DNA from: Hyphomicrobiales bacterium
GTDB taxonomy: Bacteria > Pseudomonadota > Alphaproteobacteria > Rhizobiales > Rhizobiaceae
NCBI GenBank assembly: GCA_900467685.1
Contig: UBQX01000007.1
Location: 186,001 to 250,000 of the forward strand
Reading direction: 5' to 3'
DNA: 64,000 nt
Position 1 is the first letter of the stretch; the number at the start of each line of letters is the position of its first letter. The notes under the pieces are model-generated. The model was not told the DNA's origin. It saw nothing but the letters and a program-made list of their open reading frames with translations, and did not search any database. Positions 29,417 to 37,781 of this stretch are shown piece after piece. The position numbers were made by a program, and so were the translations under genes.

Positions 29417-30543
29417 TGATCCTCGACGAAACGACCGAACAGATCCGCGACGCGGTGCGCGATTTTGCGCAGGAGCGCCTTGCTCCGGGCGCTGCCGAAC
29501 GCGACCTGACCTCCCGCTTCCCGCGCGAAGAACTGACGGAGATGGGCGCGCTCGGCTTTCTTGGCATGCTGGTGCCGGAAGCCTATGGCGGCTCGGATCT
29601 CGGCACGCTCGCCTATGCGCTAGCACTCGAAGAAATCGCGGCGGCCGATGGCGCCTGCTCCACCATCATGTCGGTGCATTCCTCGGTCGGCTGCGTTCCG
29701 ATCCTGCGCTTCGGCACGGAGGAGCAGAAGGCGCGCTTCCTGCCCAAGCTCGCGAGCGGCGAGTGGATCGGCGGCTTTGCGCTGACCGAGCCGCAGGCGG
29801 GCTCGGACGCCTCGGCCATCCGCACCAAGGCGCGGCGCGAGGGCGATCACTACATCATCGACGGGGCGAAGCAGTTCATCACGTCGGGCAAGAACGGCAA
29901 CATGATCATCGTCTTCGCCGTTACTGATCCGTCTGCCGGCAAGAAGGGCATTTCGGCCTTCATCGTGCCCACCGACACGCCCGGCTACAAGGTGGTGACG
30001 GTCGAGAAGAAGCTGGGGCTGCATTCCTCCGATACCTGCGCGCTGGCCTTCGACAGCATGCGCGTTCCGGTCGAAAACCGGCTCGGCGAGGAGGGCGAAG
30101 GCTACAAGATTGCGCTCGCCAATCTGGAAGGCGGCCGCATCGGCATCGCCTCGCAATCCGTCGGCATGGCCCGAGCCGCCTTCGAGGCCGCTCGCGCTTA
30201 TGCCCATGAGCGCAAGGCCTTCGGCAAGCCGATCATTGAGCAGCAGGCCATCGCCTTCAAGCTCGCCGACATGGCCACGCAGATCGAAGCAGCCCGCCAT
30301 ATGGTCGTTCATGCTGCCACGCTGAAGGATGCGGGCAAGCCCTGCCTGACGGAAGCCTCAATGGCCAAGCTCTTCGCCTCGGAAATGGCTGAACGCGTAT
30401 GCTCCGACGCCATCCAGATCCATGGCGGTTATGGTTATCTGTCGGATTATCCGGTCGAACGCATCTATCGGGACGTCCGCATCTGCCAGATCTATGAGGG
30501 CACGAGTGAGGTGCAGCGCCTCGTGATCGCGCGAGGGCTTTAA
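29416..30543 (+). CDS. Acyl-CoA dehydrogenase, short/branched-chain type
   Basis: FAD enzyme of 375 aa that introduces the alpha-beta double bond into acyl-CoA. Motifs: [12 protein letters not shown] (FAD/substrate), [36 protein letters not shown] and C-terminal [21 protein letters not shown], with the catalytic Glu in YEGT as in short- and branched-chain enzymes. Last gene of the operon. The set lacks an enoyl-CoA hydratase, so that step must be supplied elsewhere. Confidence 0.94.
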   Translation: MILDETTEQIRDAVRDFAQERLAPGAAERDLTSRFPREELTEMGALGFLGMLVPEAYGGSDLGTLAYALALEEIAAADGACSTIMSVHSSVGCVPILRFGTEEQKARFLPKLASGEWIGGFALTEPQAGSDASAIRTKARREGDHYIIDGAKQFITSGKNGNMIIVFAVTDPSAGKKGISAFIVPTDTPGYKVVTVEKKLGLHSSDTCALAFDSMRVPVENRLGEEGEGYKIALANLEGGRIGIASQSVGMARAAFEAARAYAHERKAFGKPIIEQQAIAFKLADMATQIEAARHMVVHAATLKDAGKPCLTEASMAKLFASEMAERVCSDAIQIHGGYGYLSDYPVERIYRDVRICQIYEGTSEVQRLVIARGL

Positions 30544-30554
30544 GGGGACCCCGG

Positions 30555-30712
30555 CATTCCCGGCTCGCCCTCACCCCGCCTCCGCCTTGCTCGGGGAACC
30601 CCTCCCCGGTCGGGCGAGGATGTCCGAGAGGCTGCGGCGCTTACTCTTCTCCCCATCGGGGAGAAGATGCCGGCAGGCAGATGAGGGGGCTGCGGAGCTG
30701 AAAACGTCGCGC
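30555..30712. repeat. Rhizobial intergenic palindromic repeat (RIME/RPE-like)
   Basis: Gene-free interval with GC-rich imperfect inverted repeats: CTCGGGGAACCCCTCCCCGG, and a perfect 9-bp hairpin CTTCTCCCC-ATC-GGGGAGAAG at 30646-30666 followed by ATGCCGGCAGGCAGATGAGGG. This combination is a widespread intergenic palindrome in Rhizobium and Agrobacterium genomes. It lies between two convergent operons and may also help to end transcription. Confidence 0.7.
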
Positions 30713-30727
30713 TAGCCTTGCGACCGC

Positions 30728-31945
30728 TCAACTCTTGGCGATCTTAACCTGCATGACATCGATGCAGCCGACGCTGAAGCCGGCGGCGCAATAGTGCAGG
30801 TAATAGCGCCACATGCGCTTGAAGCGCTCATCGAAGCCCATGTCGCGAATGCGGTCCCAATTGGCCGAGAAATCATTGTCCCAGATTCTCAGCGTCTTGG
30901 CGTAATGGGTGCCGAAGGCAGCCCAGTCCTTGACCGCGAGGCCGGCATTATGCGCCGCTTCGCGGAAGGTCGAGAAGGACGGCAGCATGCCACCGGGGAA
31001 GATGTAGGTCTGGATATAGTCGGCGTTGCGGCTGTAGCCCTCGAAGCGGTGATCCTCGATGGTGATCGTCTGGATCATGGCGCGGCCGCCGGACTTCAGC
31101 CGGTCGCGGACAGTTTCGAAGTAGCGCGGCCAGTTTTCCTGCCCGACGGCTTCGAACATCTCGATCGAGACGATGCGGTCGTAGCTGCCCTTGGTGTCGC
31201 GGTAATCCTCGATGCGGATTTCCGTGCGATCCGCAAGGCCGGCCTTGGCGAGCCTTTCGGTCGCAAATTTCGCCTGCTCGGCGGAGAGCGTAATGCCGGT
31301 CACATGGCAGCCGGTGGTCGAGGCCGCATATTCGGCGAACCCGCCCCAGCCGCAGCCGATTTCCAGCACGCGGTCGTTCGGACCGATCTCCAGCTCCTTG
31401 ATGATGCGATCATATTTCGCGTTCTGCGCTTCCGCCAGCGAGGCATCCGGATGCTGGTAGAACGCGGACGAATAGGTCATCGTCTCGTCCAGCCACAGGC
31501 TGTAGAACTCGTTGCCGAGATCATAGTGATAGGCGATGTTCTTGCGGCTGCCCCGCTTGGTGTTCGCCCGGAAACGGTGCCGCAGATAGGCGAGTTTACC
31601 CCATATGGCCGATGTCCGCGTGACCGGCGATAGCGCATGCTCGTTTTCCAGCGCCAGCGTCATCAGCGCGCCGATATCGGGGCTGTCCCAGTCGCCATCG
31701 ATATAGGAGCGGGCAAAGCCGAGATCGCCAGATGTCGCAAGCCGCCAGATGGGGCGCGGGTTCTTCAGGAATAGCTGCGCCTGCGTCCCGCCATTCTGGC
31801 GGTCGACGCGATAGAAGCCACCCTTCGGAAAGGTCAGCGTGAGGCTGCCGGTCTCGATGCGATCGGCCATGCGGCACACCGCCCGTTCCCAGACCTTCAG
31901 GCGGCGAGACTTTGCTTGGGTTGAGGACGATACGAATTCAGCCAT
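30728..31945 (-). CDS. Cyclopropane-fatty-acyl-phospholipid synthase family methyltransferase
   Basis: SAM-dependent lipid methyltransferase of 405 aa. SAM-binding motif VLEIGCGWGGFAEYA at about residues 193-207, preceded by IAYHYDLGNEFYSLWLDETM (substrate and bicarbonate region), and followed by EMFEAVGQENWPRYF and YIFPGGMLPS. Typical Cfa length. It is the last gene of the FAD oxidoreductase-DUF1365-Cfa operon, 3 bases after DUF1365. In other proteobacteria this set is part of the RpoE-ChrR regulon, so the product may be a modified (cyclopropane or methylated/furan-type) fatty acid rather than the standard Cfa product. Confidence 0.92.
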   Translation of the reverse strand: MAEFVSSSTQAKSRRLKVWERAVCRMADRIETGSLTLTFPKGGFYRVDRQNGGTQAQLFLKNPRPIWRLATSGDLGFARSYIDGDWDSPDIGALMTLALENEHALSPVTRTSAIWGKLAYLRHRFRANTKRGSRKNIAYHYDLGNEFYSLWLDETMTYSSAFYQHPDASLAEAQNAKYDRIIKELEIGPNDRVLEIGCGWGGFAEYAASTTGCHVTGITLSAEQAKFATERLAKAGLADRTEIRIEDYRDTKGSYDRIVSIEMFEAVGQENWPRYFETVRDRLKSGGRAMIQTITIEDHRFEGYSRNADYIQTYIFPGGMLPSFSTFREAAHNAGLAVKDWAAFGTHYAKTLRIWDNDFSANWDRIRDMGFDERFKRMWRYYLHYCAAGFSVGCIDVMQVKIAKS

Positions 31946-31948
31946 GCT

Positions 31949-32740
31949 CTACTCCCCCGGCTTTACGGCGCCTACGAGAGAGCTGTCGACCACCTTCTCC
32001 GCAGGACTGTGCCGATAGATTTTCAGGCCCTTGATCCAGAGGCGAACGGCTTCGATGTGAATGGCAGCCGTGACCTTCATGGTCATGAGCGGATATTTCA
32101 GGAATGCGCGAAACAGAGTGCGGTCGCTCATCGGCCGTCTCTCCCCCGCGAAAGACGCGAACAGCATCTTTCCGTCAGGTCCCGTTTCCGTGATCCTGAT
32201 TGCCGTCCTCTCTTCCGGTTTGAGTATATCGAAATGATATTCGCAGTCCATCGGCATGAAGGGCGAAACATAGAAAGTCTTCGCGCAGCTATGCTTGACC
32301 GACCCCTCCTTGCCGGAAGTCGGGATGATGTAGGTATGGCGCTCGTGGAAGGTGTTGCAGACTTCGTAAAGCACCGTCTTCAGCGCACCGTCCGGCGCAT
32401 AGCAGTAATAGACCGTCAGCGGATTGAATGTGTAGCCGAAGATGCGCGGATAGCAGAGCATCTCCACCCGCATGCCCGTCGTATCAAACCCCGTCTCGGC
32501 GACATGCGCCAGCGCCCAGTCCTTGAGGCTCTCGCCTGGTTTCAGGTTCCCATGATCGCGATTGAAGAAGCTGAACAGGGCAAATCGATCGACGCCGAAA
32601 AGGCGCAGCTTCGTATTCAGCGCGTCAAGTTCATCGAGATCGACGAGCAGAGAGAAGACGCGATAGTTCAGCGTGTGCGTCTTCGGCGCGAAGCGCCGGT
32701 GCACGACATGACCTTCATAAATGGCGGATCGAAAGCTCAT
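31949..32740 (-). CDS. DUF1365 family protein
   Basis: Protein of 263 aa with the DUF1365 hallmarks: N-terminal YEGHVVHRRFAPKTHTLNYRVF, then YPRIFGYTFNPLTVYYCYA and VCNTFHERHTYIIP, FYVSPFMPMDCEYHF, and YPLMTMKVTAAIHIEAVRLWIKG. The family is widespread beside FAD amine-oxidase-like proteins and Cfa-like methyltransferases and is linked to stress-induced lipid modification; its own activity is not established. The start overlaps the oxidoreductase stop by 4 bases. Confidence 0.9.
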   Translation of the reverse strand: MSFRSAIYEGHVVHRRFAPKTHTLNYRVFSLLVDLDELDALNTKLRLFGVDRFALFSFFNRDHGNLKPGESLKDWALAHVAETGFDTTGMRVEMLCYPRIFGYTFNPLTVYYCYAPDGALKTVLYEVCNTFHERHTYIIPTSGKEGSVKHSCAKTFYVSPFMPMDCEYHFDILKPEERTAIRITETGPDGKMLFASFAGERRPMSDRTLFRAFLKYPLMTMKVTAAIHIEAVRLWIKGLKIYRHSPAEKVVDSSLVGAVKPGE

Positions 32741-34092
32741 TCTGCTGCCGCCAGGGTCTCCGGAAGGTGGATACGCGCGGACTCACCCGCGACCTGCCAG
32801 GGCCGCTTGCCACCCGTCAGGCTCTCGGCGACGGCCAGACCGGACTGCAGGCCATCCTCATGGAAGCCGCTGCCGAAATGTGCGCCGCAATACCAGATGC
32901 CGCCCTGCCCCTGGATCGACCAGAGGCGCTTCTGCGCGTCCAGCGCCGCCGTATCGAACAGCGGGTGCGTATAGTCGAACGTGGCATGGACCTTCTCGGC
33001 CTTCACCGGGCGGCACGGGTTGAGGGTGACGAACACCGGCTCCTTCGTCGGCAGGTTCTGCAGCATGTTCATCCAGTAGGTGACGCAGAGCTGCTCGTCG
33101 CCGGTGCCGTTACGCTCGCCGATATAGTTCCAGCTCGACCAGACGCGCTTGCGCTTCGGCATCAGACCCGGATCGCTGTGCAGCACGGCGGTGTTGTGCG
33201 TGTATTTGAAGGCACTCAGAAGCGCACGCTCCCGCTCGCTGGCATCGACGCGCATGGCGAGCGCCTGATCGCCATGGGTTGCTATCACGACGTCGTCAAA
33301 CAGTTCATCGCCCTGCCCGCAATCGACCAGCACGCCGTCTGCCGAGCGGCGAACCGAGAGAACCGGCGAATTCAACCGAACCTCGCCATCGAAATCGGCA
33401 AGAATGCTCTGCACATACTGCCGGCTGCCGCCGCTGACCGTGCGCCAGACCGGGCGGTTGAGAATGGAGAGAAGGCCGTGGCTTTCGAAGAAGCGAATGA
33501 AGGCGACCAGTGGATAGGACCGCATCTCCTTCGCCGTGGTCGACCAGATTGCGGCGCCCATCGGCAGGATGTGATTATCGACGAAGCTCTTGGAATAGCC
33601 TTCGCGGTCGAGAAACTCGCCGAGCGTCATCTCGCGCGCTTCGTCCCGCTTTGCGGCAACCGGCGCTTCGCGATAGAAACGCAGAATATCGCCGACCATC
33701 TGCCAGAACCGCAGACGCACGAGATTTGTCTTCTGGCCGATCATCGACAGCAGGCTCGTACCCGAATATTCGAAAGAGCCGTTGTTGATCGATGCTGAAA
33801 AGGACATGTCTGACGCTTCGGTCTTCACACCGATAGTCTGGAAGAGACGAACGAGGTTCGGATAATTCCACTCATTATAGACAATGAAACCCGTATCGAC
33901 CGGGACCGGGCCGTTTGCGGTCATCACGTCCACGGTATTGGAATGCCCGCCCGGCCGGCTGTCGGCTTCAATCAGCGTCACCCGGCAGTGCTTGCTCATC
34001 AGCCATGCGGCGCTGAGGCCGGAAATACCGCTACCGATGACGGCAACGTGACGATTTCCCTGCGGCTTTTGAGGTTTCATGGTGTTGAGCAT
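32737..34092 (-). CDS. FAD-dependent amine-oxidase-like oxidoreductase
   Basis: NAD(P)/FAD-binding protein of 451 aa with Rossmann motif HVAVIGSGISGLSAAWLMS near the N-terminus, ESDSRPGGH-like second motif (IEADSRPGGHSNT) and C-terminal FAD-contact GIWYCGAHFGSGFHEDGLQSGL. The frame extends to 34251, but ATG 34092 with AAAGGGACAATTG before it gives the proper start. It heads an operon with DUF1365 and cfa, divergent from rpoE-chrR. Homologues in Rhodobacter belong to the RpoE-dependent singlet-oxygen response; a role in unsaturated-lipid oxidation is inferred. Confidence 0.88.
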   Translation of the reverse strand: MLNTMKPQKPQGNRHVAVIGSGISGLSAAWLMSKHCRVTLIEADSRPGGHSNTVDVMTANGPVPVDTGFIVYNEWNYPNLVRLFQTIGVKTEASDMSFSASINNGSFEYSGTSLLSMIGQKTNLVRLRFWQMVGDILRFYREAPVAAKRDEAREMTLGEFLDREGYSKSFVDNHILPMGAAIWSTTAKEMRSYPLVAFIRFFESHGLLSILNRPVWRTVSGGSRQYVQSILADFDGEVRLNSPVLSVRRSADGVLVDCGQGDELFDDVVIATHGDQALAMRVDASERERALLSAFKYTHNTAVLHSDPGLMPKRKRVWSSWNYIGERNGTGDEQLCVTYWMNMLQNLPTKEPVFVTLNPCRPVKAEKVHATFDYTHPLFDTAALDAQKRLWSIQGQGGIWYCGAHFGSGFHEDGLQSGLAVAESLTGGKRPWQVAGESARIHLPETLAAAE

Positions 34093-34171
34093 CAATTGTC
34101 CCTTTCGTTTGTAATGACTACGCTCGATAGTCAAAACCGGATTGAAATGAACCGAAAATTCTTCGATGGTG

Positions 34172-34200
34172 TGATCCGCTAGCGATGCATCCGCGTAAAC
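34172..34200 (+). promoter_or_regulatory. Candidate RpoE (ECF11)-dependent promoter of rpoE-chrR
   Basis: TGATCC at 34172-34177 and TAAAC at 34196-34200, separated by 18 bases, closely match the Rhodobacter RpoE pattern TGATCC-N18-TAAGA. Predicted transcription start is near 34207, which favours autoregulation of the sigma gene and a downstream translation start. Confidence 0.55.
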
Positions 34201-34323
34201 TGCTGCATGGACACAGTTGCTACGACTATTGCTCAAAAAAAGTTTCGCCATCAGCTATCTTTGCCGGCGGATGAGACTGGCGTGATTTCCGCAAGGGGTC
34301 GCGTCCGCAAGTTGGAAAAGACT

Positions 34324-34881
34324 GTGAAAGAACCAGACAAGGACGAACTTTCAGCATGCCTGCTCGCCGTCGGCGCCGGAAAAGATATCCAGGCGTTTGA
34401 GGTGCTCTTCCGGCATTTTGGGCCCAAGATCAGGGCGTTCATGCTGAAGCGTGGTGGCAATCGCCAGCAGGCCGAGGAATTGATGCAAGAAACCATGATG
34501 ATGATTTGGAACAAGGCTGCTTTGTTCGATCCTGCGCGTGGATCGGTCTCCAGCTGGATATTTACAGTGGCGCGCAACGTGCGCATCGACGCGTTCCGCA
34601 AGACGAATCGTCCCGAATTCGATCCCAACGATCCCGCCTTCGTGCCCGATCCGGAACCCGCTGCTGACGACGTGTATGAAGCCGGACAGGAAGCCGAGCG
34701 CCTTCGCGGTGCACTGGTCAAGCTGCCGCCCGAGCAGGCAGACCTTCTGCGTCTGTCCTTCTACGAAGAGATTTCTCATAGTGCGATCGCAGAGCGCATG
34801 AATTTGCCGCTCGGTACAGTGAAATCGCGCATCCGCCTGGCCTTCTCCCGCCTCCGCGACATTCTGGGAGATGCAGCATGA
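34324..34881 (+). CDS. rpoE: RpoE-type ECF sigma factor (ECF11, partner of ChrR)
   Basis: ECF sigma factor, 185 aa from GTG 34324. Region 2 reads AFEVLFRHFGPKIRAFMLKRGG, AEELMQETMMMIWNKA and SWIFTVARNVRIDAFRK; region 4 reads LPPEQADLLRLSFYEEISHSAIAERMNLPLGTVKSRIRLAFSRLR. ATG 34207 would add 39 residues, but that stretch has unusual codon use, no ribosome site and coincides with the predicted transcription start; GTG 34324 has GGAAAAG before it and gives the length of Rhodobacter RpoE. It overlaps chrR by 4 bases. Expected role: response to singlet oxygen or lipid peroxidation. Confidence 0.9.
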   Translation: MKEPDKDELSACLLAVGAGKDIQAFEVLFRHFGPKIRAFMLKRGGNRQQAEELMQETMMMIWNKAALFDPARGSVSSWIFTVARNVRIDAFRKTNRPEFDPNDPAFVPDPEPAADDVYEAGQEAERLRGALVKLPPEQADLLRLSFYEEISHSAIAERMNLPLGTVKSRIRLAFSRLRDILGDAA

Positions 34882-35552
34882 AGATCACCCATCACATCAG
34901 CGACGAACTTCTGTTCGACTACGCAAACGGCGCACTCGAGGAAGGTTGGAGCATAGCCGTCGCGACGCACCTTGCCCTCTGCCCGTCCTGCCGCAAGCGG
35001 CTCGCGACCATGGAAGCTGCCGGCGGAATGGCGCTGGAAGCCATCGAGATCGAACCTGCCAATACTTCCACGGAAGAGTTCTCCTGGGAAGCCATGCGCG
35101 CCCGTATCGACAATGCGGCACCTGCCGTTCCGGTTCCCGCACGGCCGAAACATACGGCCGGCAGGGCTGCATCGCTGCCCGAGCCGCTCAGGTCCTATAT
35201 TGGCGGCGACGTCGATGCGGTGAAGTGGAAGCCGCTGGGGCTTGGCGCCTATCACTATCCGATCAAGACGTCGGATGAGGATATTTCCGTGCGCCTGCTG
35301 CGTATTCCCGCCGGCAAACCGGTTCCTGAACACACCCATGGCGGCCGCGAGCTGACGCTGGTGCTGAAGGGTAGTTTCAGCGATATCAGCGGTCGTTTCG
35401 GTCCGGGTGATTTCGAGGAGACAGACGAGTCGGTGGACCATCAGCCGATCGCCGATCCGGGCGAGGACTGCATCTGTCTGGCCGTCACCGACGCCCCGCT
35501 GAAGTTCAAGAGCCGCATCGTGAGAATGATCCAGCCATTGCTGGGCATCTGA
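34878..35552 (+). CDS. chrR: ChrR-type zinc/cupin anti-sigma factor
   Basis: Cytoplasmic anti-sigma factor of 224 aa. The N-terminal zinc anti-sigma domain has His6, His31, Cys35 and Cys38 (HLALCPSC), the same positions as the zinc ligands of Rhodobacter ChrR. The C-terminal cupin-like domain has His152, His154 and Glu158 (EHTHGGRE) and His188, also matching ChrR, where they bind metal and are needed for the singlet-oxygen response. Tight 4-base overlap with the sigma gene supports a cognate pair that holds RpoE inactive until stress. Confidence 0.94.
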   Translation: MKITHHISDELLFDYANGALEEGWSIAVATHLALCPSCRKRLATMEAAGGMALEAIEIEPANTSTEEFSWEAMRARIDNAAPAVPVPARPKHTAGRAASLPEPLRSYIGGDVDAVKWKPLGLGAYHYPIKTSDEDISVRLLRIPAGKPVPEHTHGGRELTLVLKGSFSDISGRFGPGDFEETDESVDHQPIADPGEDCICLAVTDAPLKFKSRIVRMIQPLLGI

Positions 35553-35581
35553 CCGAACTCTGAATCAAAAGGTTCAAAACC

Positions 35582-35983
35582 ATGCGCAAGGCATTGATTG
35601 CGTTCGCCGTGCTGGCGATCGCCTTCCTCGTGATTGACTCCGTCTGGCTGGGGATCATCGCCGTTGATTTCTACAAGGCGACGATCGGCCATCTCCTGGC
35701 TCCGCAGCCCGATTTCGTCGCGGCGGCCTTCTTCTATGTCATCTATCTGGGCGGCGTAGTGCACTTCGTGGTGCTTCCGGCCGTGGCGGATGGAAATGTG
35801 ATGAAGGCAACGCGGCAAGGCGCGCTTTTCGGTCTCGTTGCCTATGCCACCTATGACCTGACAAACATGGCAACCATGCGCGACTGGCCGCTGTCCGTCA
35901 CGCTGGCCGATCTTGCCTGGGGCGCTTTCATCACGGCGGCGTCCAGCACGATCAGCGCCTGGGCGACGAAGCGTTTCGGATAA
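35582..35983 (+). CDS. DUF2177 family membrane protein
   Basis: Small integral membrane protein of 133 aa with four hydrophobic helices. N-terminus LIAFAVLAIAFLVIDSVWLG and the conserved GLVAYATYDLTNMATMRDWPL identify the DUF2177 family, which recurs beside RpoE-ChrR and Cfa/DUF1365 genes. It starts 29 bases after chrR and is probably the third gene of that operon. Biochemical function is unknown; association with lipid remodelling is inferred from context. Confidence 0.87.
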   Translation: MRKALIAFAVLAIAFLVIDSVWLGIIAVDFYKATIGHLLAPQPDFVAAAFFYVIYLGGVVHFVVLPAVADGNVMKATRQGALFGLVAYATYDLTNMATMRDWPLSVTLADLAWGAFITAASSTISAWATKRFG

Positions 35984-36011
35984 GCCGCGAGCCCCCCCTG
36001 GAAAAACAAGA

Positions 36012-36045
36012 AGCCCGCCGGCGAAGGCCTCGCCGGCGGGCTTTT
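36012..36045. terminator. Strong terminator between DUF2177 and the efflux lipoprotein gene
   Basis: Perfect 13-bp stem AGCCCGCCGGCGA / TCGCCGGCGGGCT, 5-base loop, followed by TTTTG on the + strand and preceded by AAACAAGA (T-rich on the other strand). It can end transcription from both convergent operons. Confidence 0.92.
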
Positions 36046-36068
36046 GTTGTTGTCGCGGGCCTCGACGA

Positions 36069-37475
36069 TTACTCGCCTGCCCTGTCCTGACCCGACGCAT
36101 AGCCGCCGCCGACGGCGACGTTGAGCGCGATGTAGTCCAGCGCCGACTGGCGGATTGCCGCCGCAAGACTCTGCTGGGCGGTAGCAACCGAACGCTGGGC
36201 ATCCAGAACGTCGAGCAGCGAGGAGGCGCCGTTCTTGTAGTTGGTCATCGAAAGGCTGAGAGCCTCCTGATAATTCTTGACCGACGCGCGCAGCGCGGAA
36301 ACCGTCGCACGGTCGCGGTTATAGGCGACCATCGCGTTTTCGGTTTCTTCGATGCCCTGCAGAACCGAAGCCTTCCAGGCAAGGTATGCAGAGCGTGCGG
36401 CAGCCTCAGAGCTCTTCACATTGGCGCGCAGCGCGCCGCCGTCAAAGATCGGCAGCGTCAGCGACGGACCAAACGACCAGGATGCTCCGCTTCCCGTCAG
36501 CACGGACGAAGCCACATACAGCGGCGATATCGATCCGTTCAACTGGATGCTCGGATAGAGCTTGGCTTCGGCGACGCCGATATTGGCCACGGCCGCTGCA
36601 AGCTGCCGTTCGGACCGGCGGATATCCGGACGGTTGCGGATAAGATCGGCCGGGATACCGGACTTGATCCTGTCCCGCGCCACCGGCTGGGGACCGCTGC
36701 GCTGCATGTCGGCCAGCAATGTCGGGGCAGGCACGCCCAGAAGCGTCGAGAGATGGTTGACCTGCTGGCGGAAGCTGGTCTCCAGCCCCGGAATATCGGA
36801 AAGCGTCGAATTGACGAGCCCTTCGGCCTGAACCACGTTGAGGCGCGACGCCGCACCCGCATCAAGCTGCGCCTTGGTCAGTTCAAGCGTATCGCGGCGC
36901 GACTTCAGGTTTTCCCGCGCAATTGCCAGAAGCTGCTGATAGTAGCGCGCGTTGACGTAATAGGTCGCGACATTGGAAATCACCGTCAGCCGCGCGACAT
37001 CGGCGCCGGCGTAGGAGGCGTCCAGCGTGGCGTTCGCGCTTTCCTTGGCGCGGCGATACTGACCGAAGAGATCGAGAAGCCACGAGGCGGAGAGCGCACC
37101 AGACGTCGTCGAGCGCTGGGCGGTCGCATTCACGCCATTGCTCTTGCTCAGCGTTTCAGATGCGCTTCCGGTGATGCTCGGCAGCGCGCCGGCACCTGCA
37201 ATATCGACACCTTGACGCGCCTGCTCGATGGCTTCGAGCGCCTGCAGCACCGTCAGGTTCTTCGACATGCCTTCTGTGACAAGATGATTGAGGCGCGGAT
37301 CGGAGAAGGCCGTCCACCACGTCGCCGTGGTCACGTCGCCGTTGCTGGTCTTGCCGCCCTCGGAGAACTTGGAAGGCAGCGGCGTTTCCGGCGCCTGCAT
37401 GTCCGGGCCGACCATGCAGCCCGAGAGGAACAACATCATTGCCAGCGGCGCTGCAGTGTGGAGAGTTGGTTTCAT
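36069..37475 (-). CDS. Outer-membrane efflux lipoprotein, NodT/OprM family
   Basis: TolC-fold outer-membrane channel (468 aa from ATG 37475). Lipoprotein signal with lipobox LFLSGC, then the NodT-type mature start MVGPDMQAPETPLP; two OEP repeats with long helices (VDIAGAGALPSITGSASETLSKS; RAKESANATLDASYAGADVARL; DLIRNRPDIRRSERQLAAAVANIG; LDVLDAQRSVATAQQSL). An in-frame TTG at 37508 is less likely. No pump genes are adjacent; the TriABC-like RND operon about 19 kb away lacks its own channel and could use it (inference). Confidence 0.9.
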   Translation of the reverse strand: MKPTLHTAAPLAMMLFLSGCMVGPDMQAPETPLPSKFSEGGKTSNGDVTTATWWTAFSDPRLNHLVTEGMSKNLTVLQALEAIEQARQGVDIAGAGALPSITGSASETLSKSNGVNATAQRSTTSGALSASWLLDLFGQYRRAKESANATLDASYAGADVARLTVISNVATYYVNARYYQQLLAIARENLKSRRDTLELTKAQLDAGAASRLNVVQAEGLVNSTLSDIPGLETSFRQQVNHLSTLLGVPAPTLLADMQRSGPQPVARDRIKSGIPADLIRNRPDIRRSERQLAAAVANIGVAEAKLYPSIQLNGSISPLYVASSVLTGSGASWSFGPSLTLPIFDGGALRANVKSSEAAARSAYLAWKASVLQGIEETENAMVAYNRDRATVSALRASVKNYQEALSLSMTNYKNGASSLLDVLDAQRSVATAQQSLAAAIRQSALDYIALNVAVGGGYASGQDRAGE

Positions 37476-37714
37476 AAGACGGGGCACTCGGGTTATGGTT
37501 ACCGACAAATTACTTTTGGCTACTTACTATATGGTACACGACACAGAAAAGCCCCAAAATCAGCAGGCTCGCCTTACGCCACAGGAAACTGCGTAAACCG
37601 AGATTAGCCGCCCTTCGGCGACCGCGCCTGCCCCTTTCTGAACCGAGACAGGGCGCAGTTAAGCACGCCCTGACGCGGTGAAAAGTTAAAACGCATTAAC
37701 AAATGGGTTTTCAA

Positions 37715-37728
37715 CGAACGATCGTTCG
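37715..37728. promoter_or_regulatory. Perfect palindrome CGAACGATCGTTCG, possible repressor operator
   Basis: A 14-base perfect palindrome in gene-free DNA, 240 bases upstream of the efflux lipoprotein start and beyond the end of the convergently placed dehydrogenase operon. The form suits a TetR- or MarR-type dimer, but no such regulator gene is adjacent. Confidence 0.3.
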
Positions 37729-37746
37729 GAATGCTGACAAATTTGC

Positions 37747-37773
37747 CACGCCCCCTTTGTGGCCGGGGGCGTG
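37747..37773 (-). terminator. Terminator hairpin of the dehydrogenase operon
   Basis: Stem CACGCCCCC / GGGGGCGTG (9 bp, 9-base loop), 8 bases beyond the dehydrogenase stop on the minus strand; followed there by GCAAATTTG, only weakly T-rich. Confidence 0.65.
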
Positions 37774-37781
37774 CCCGGACG

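Larger units (their letters stand above)
37476..37781. other. 306-base intergenic region with palindrome and terminator
   Basis: No gene is seen. It holds the promoter side of the efflux lipoprotein gene (AT-rich TACTTACTATATGGTACAC near 37525), a perfect 14-base palindrome at 37715-37728 and the terminator hairpin of the upstream-lying dehydrogenase operon at 37747-37773. Confidence 0.6.

Noticed and set aside
35913-37607. 564-aa open frame antisense to the efflux lipoprotein
   Set aside because: Shadow frame spanning a strong terminator; no motif.
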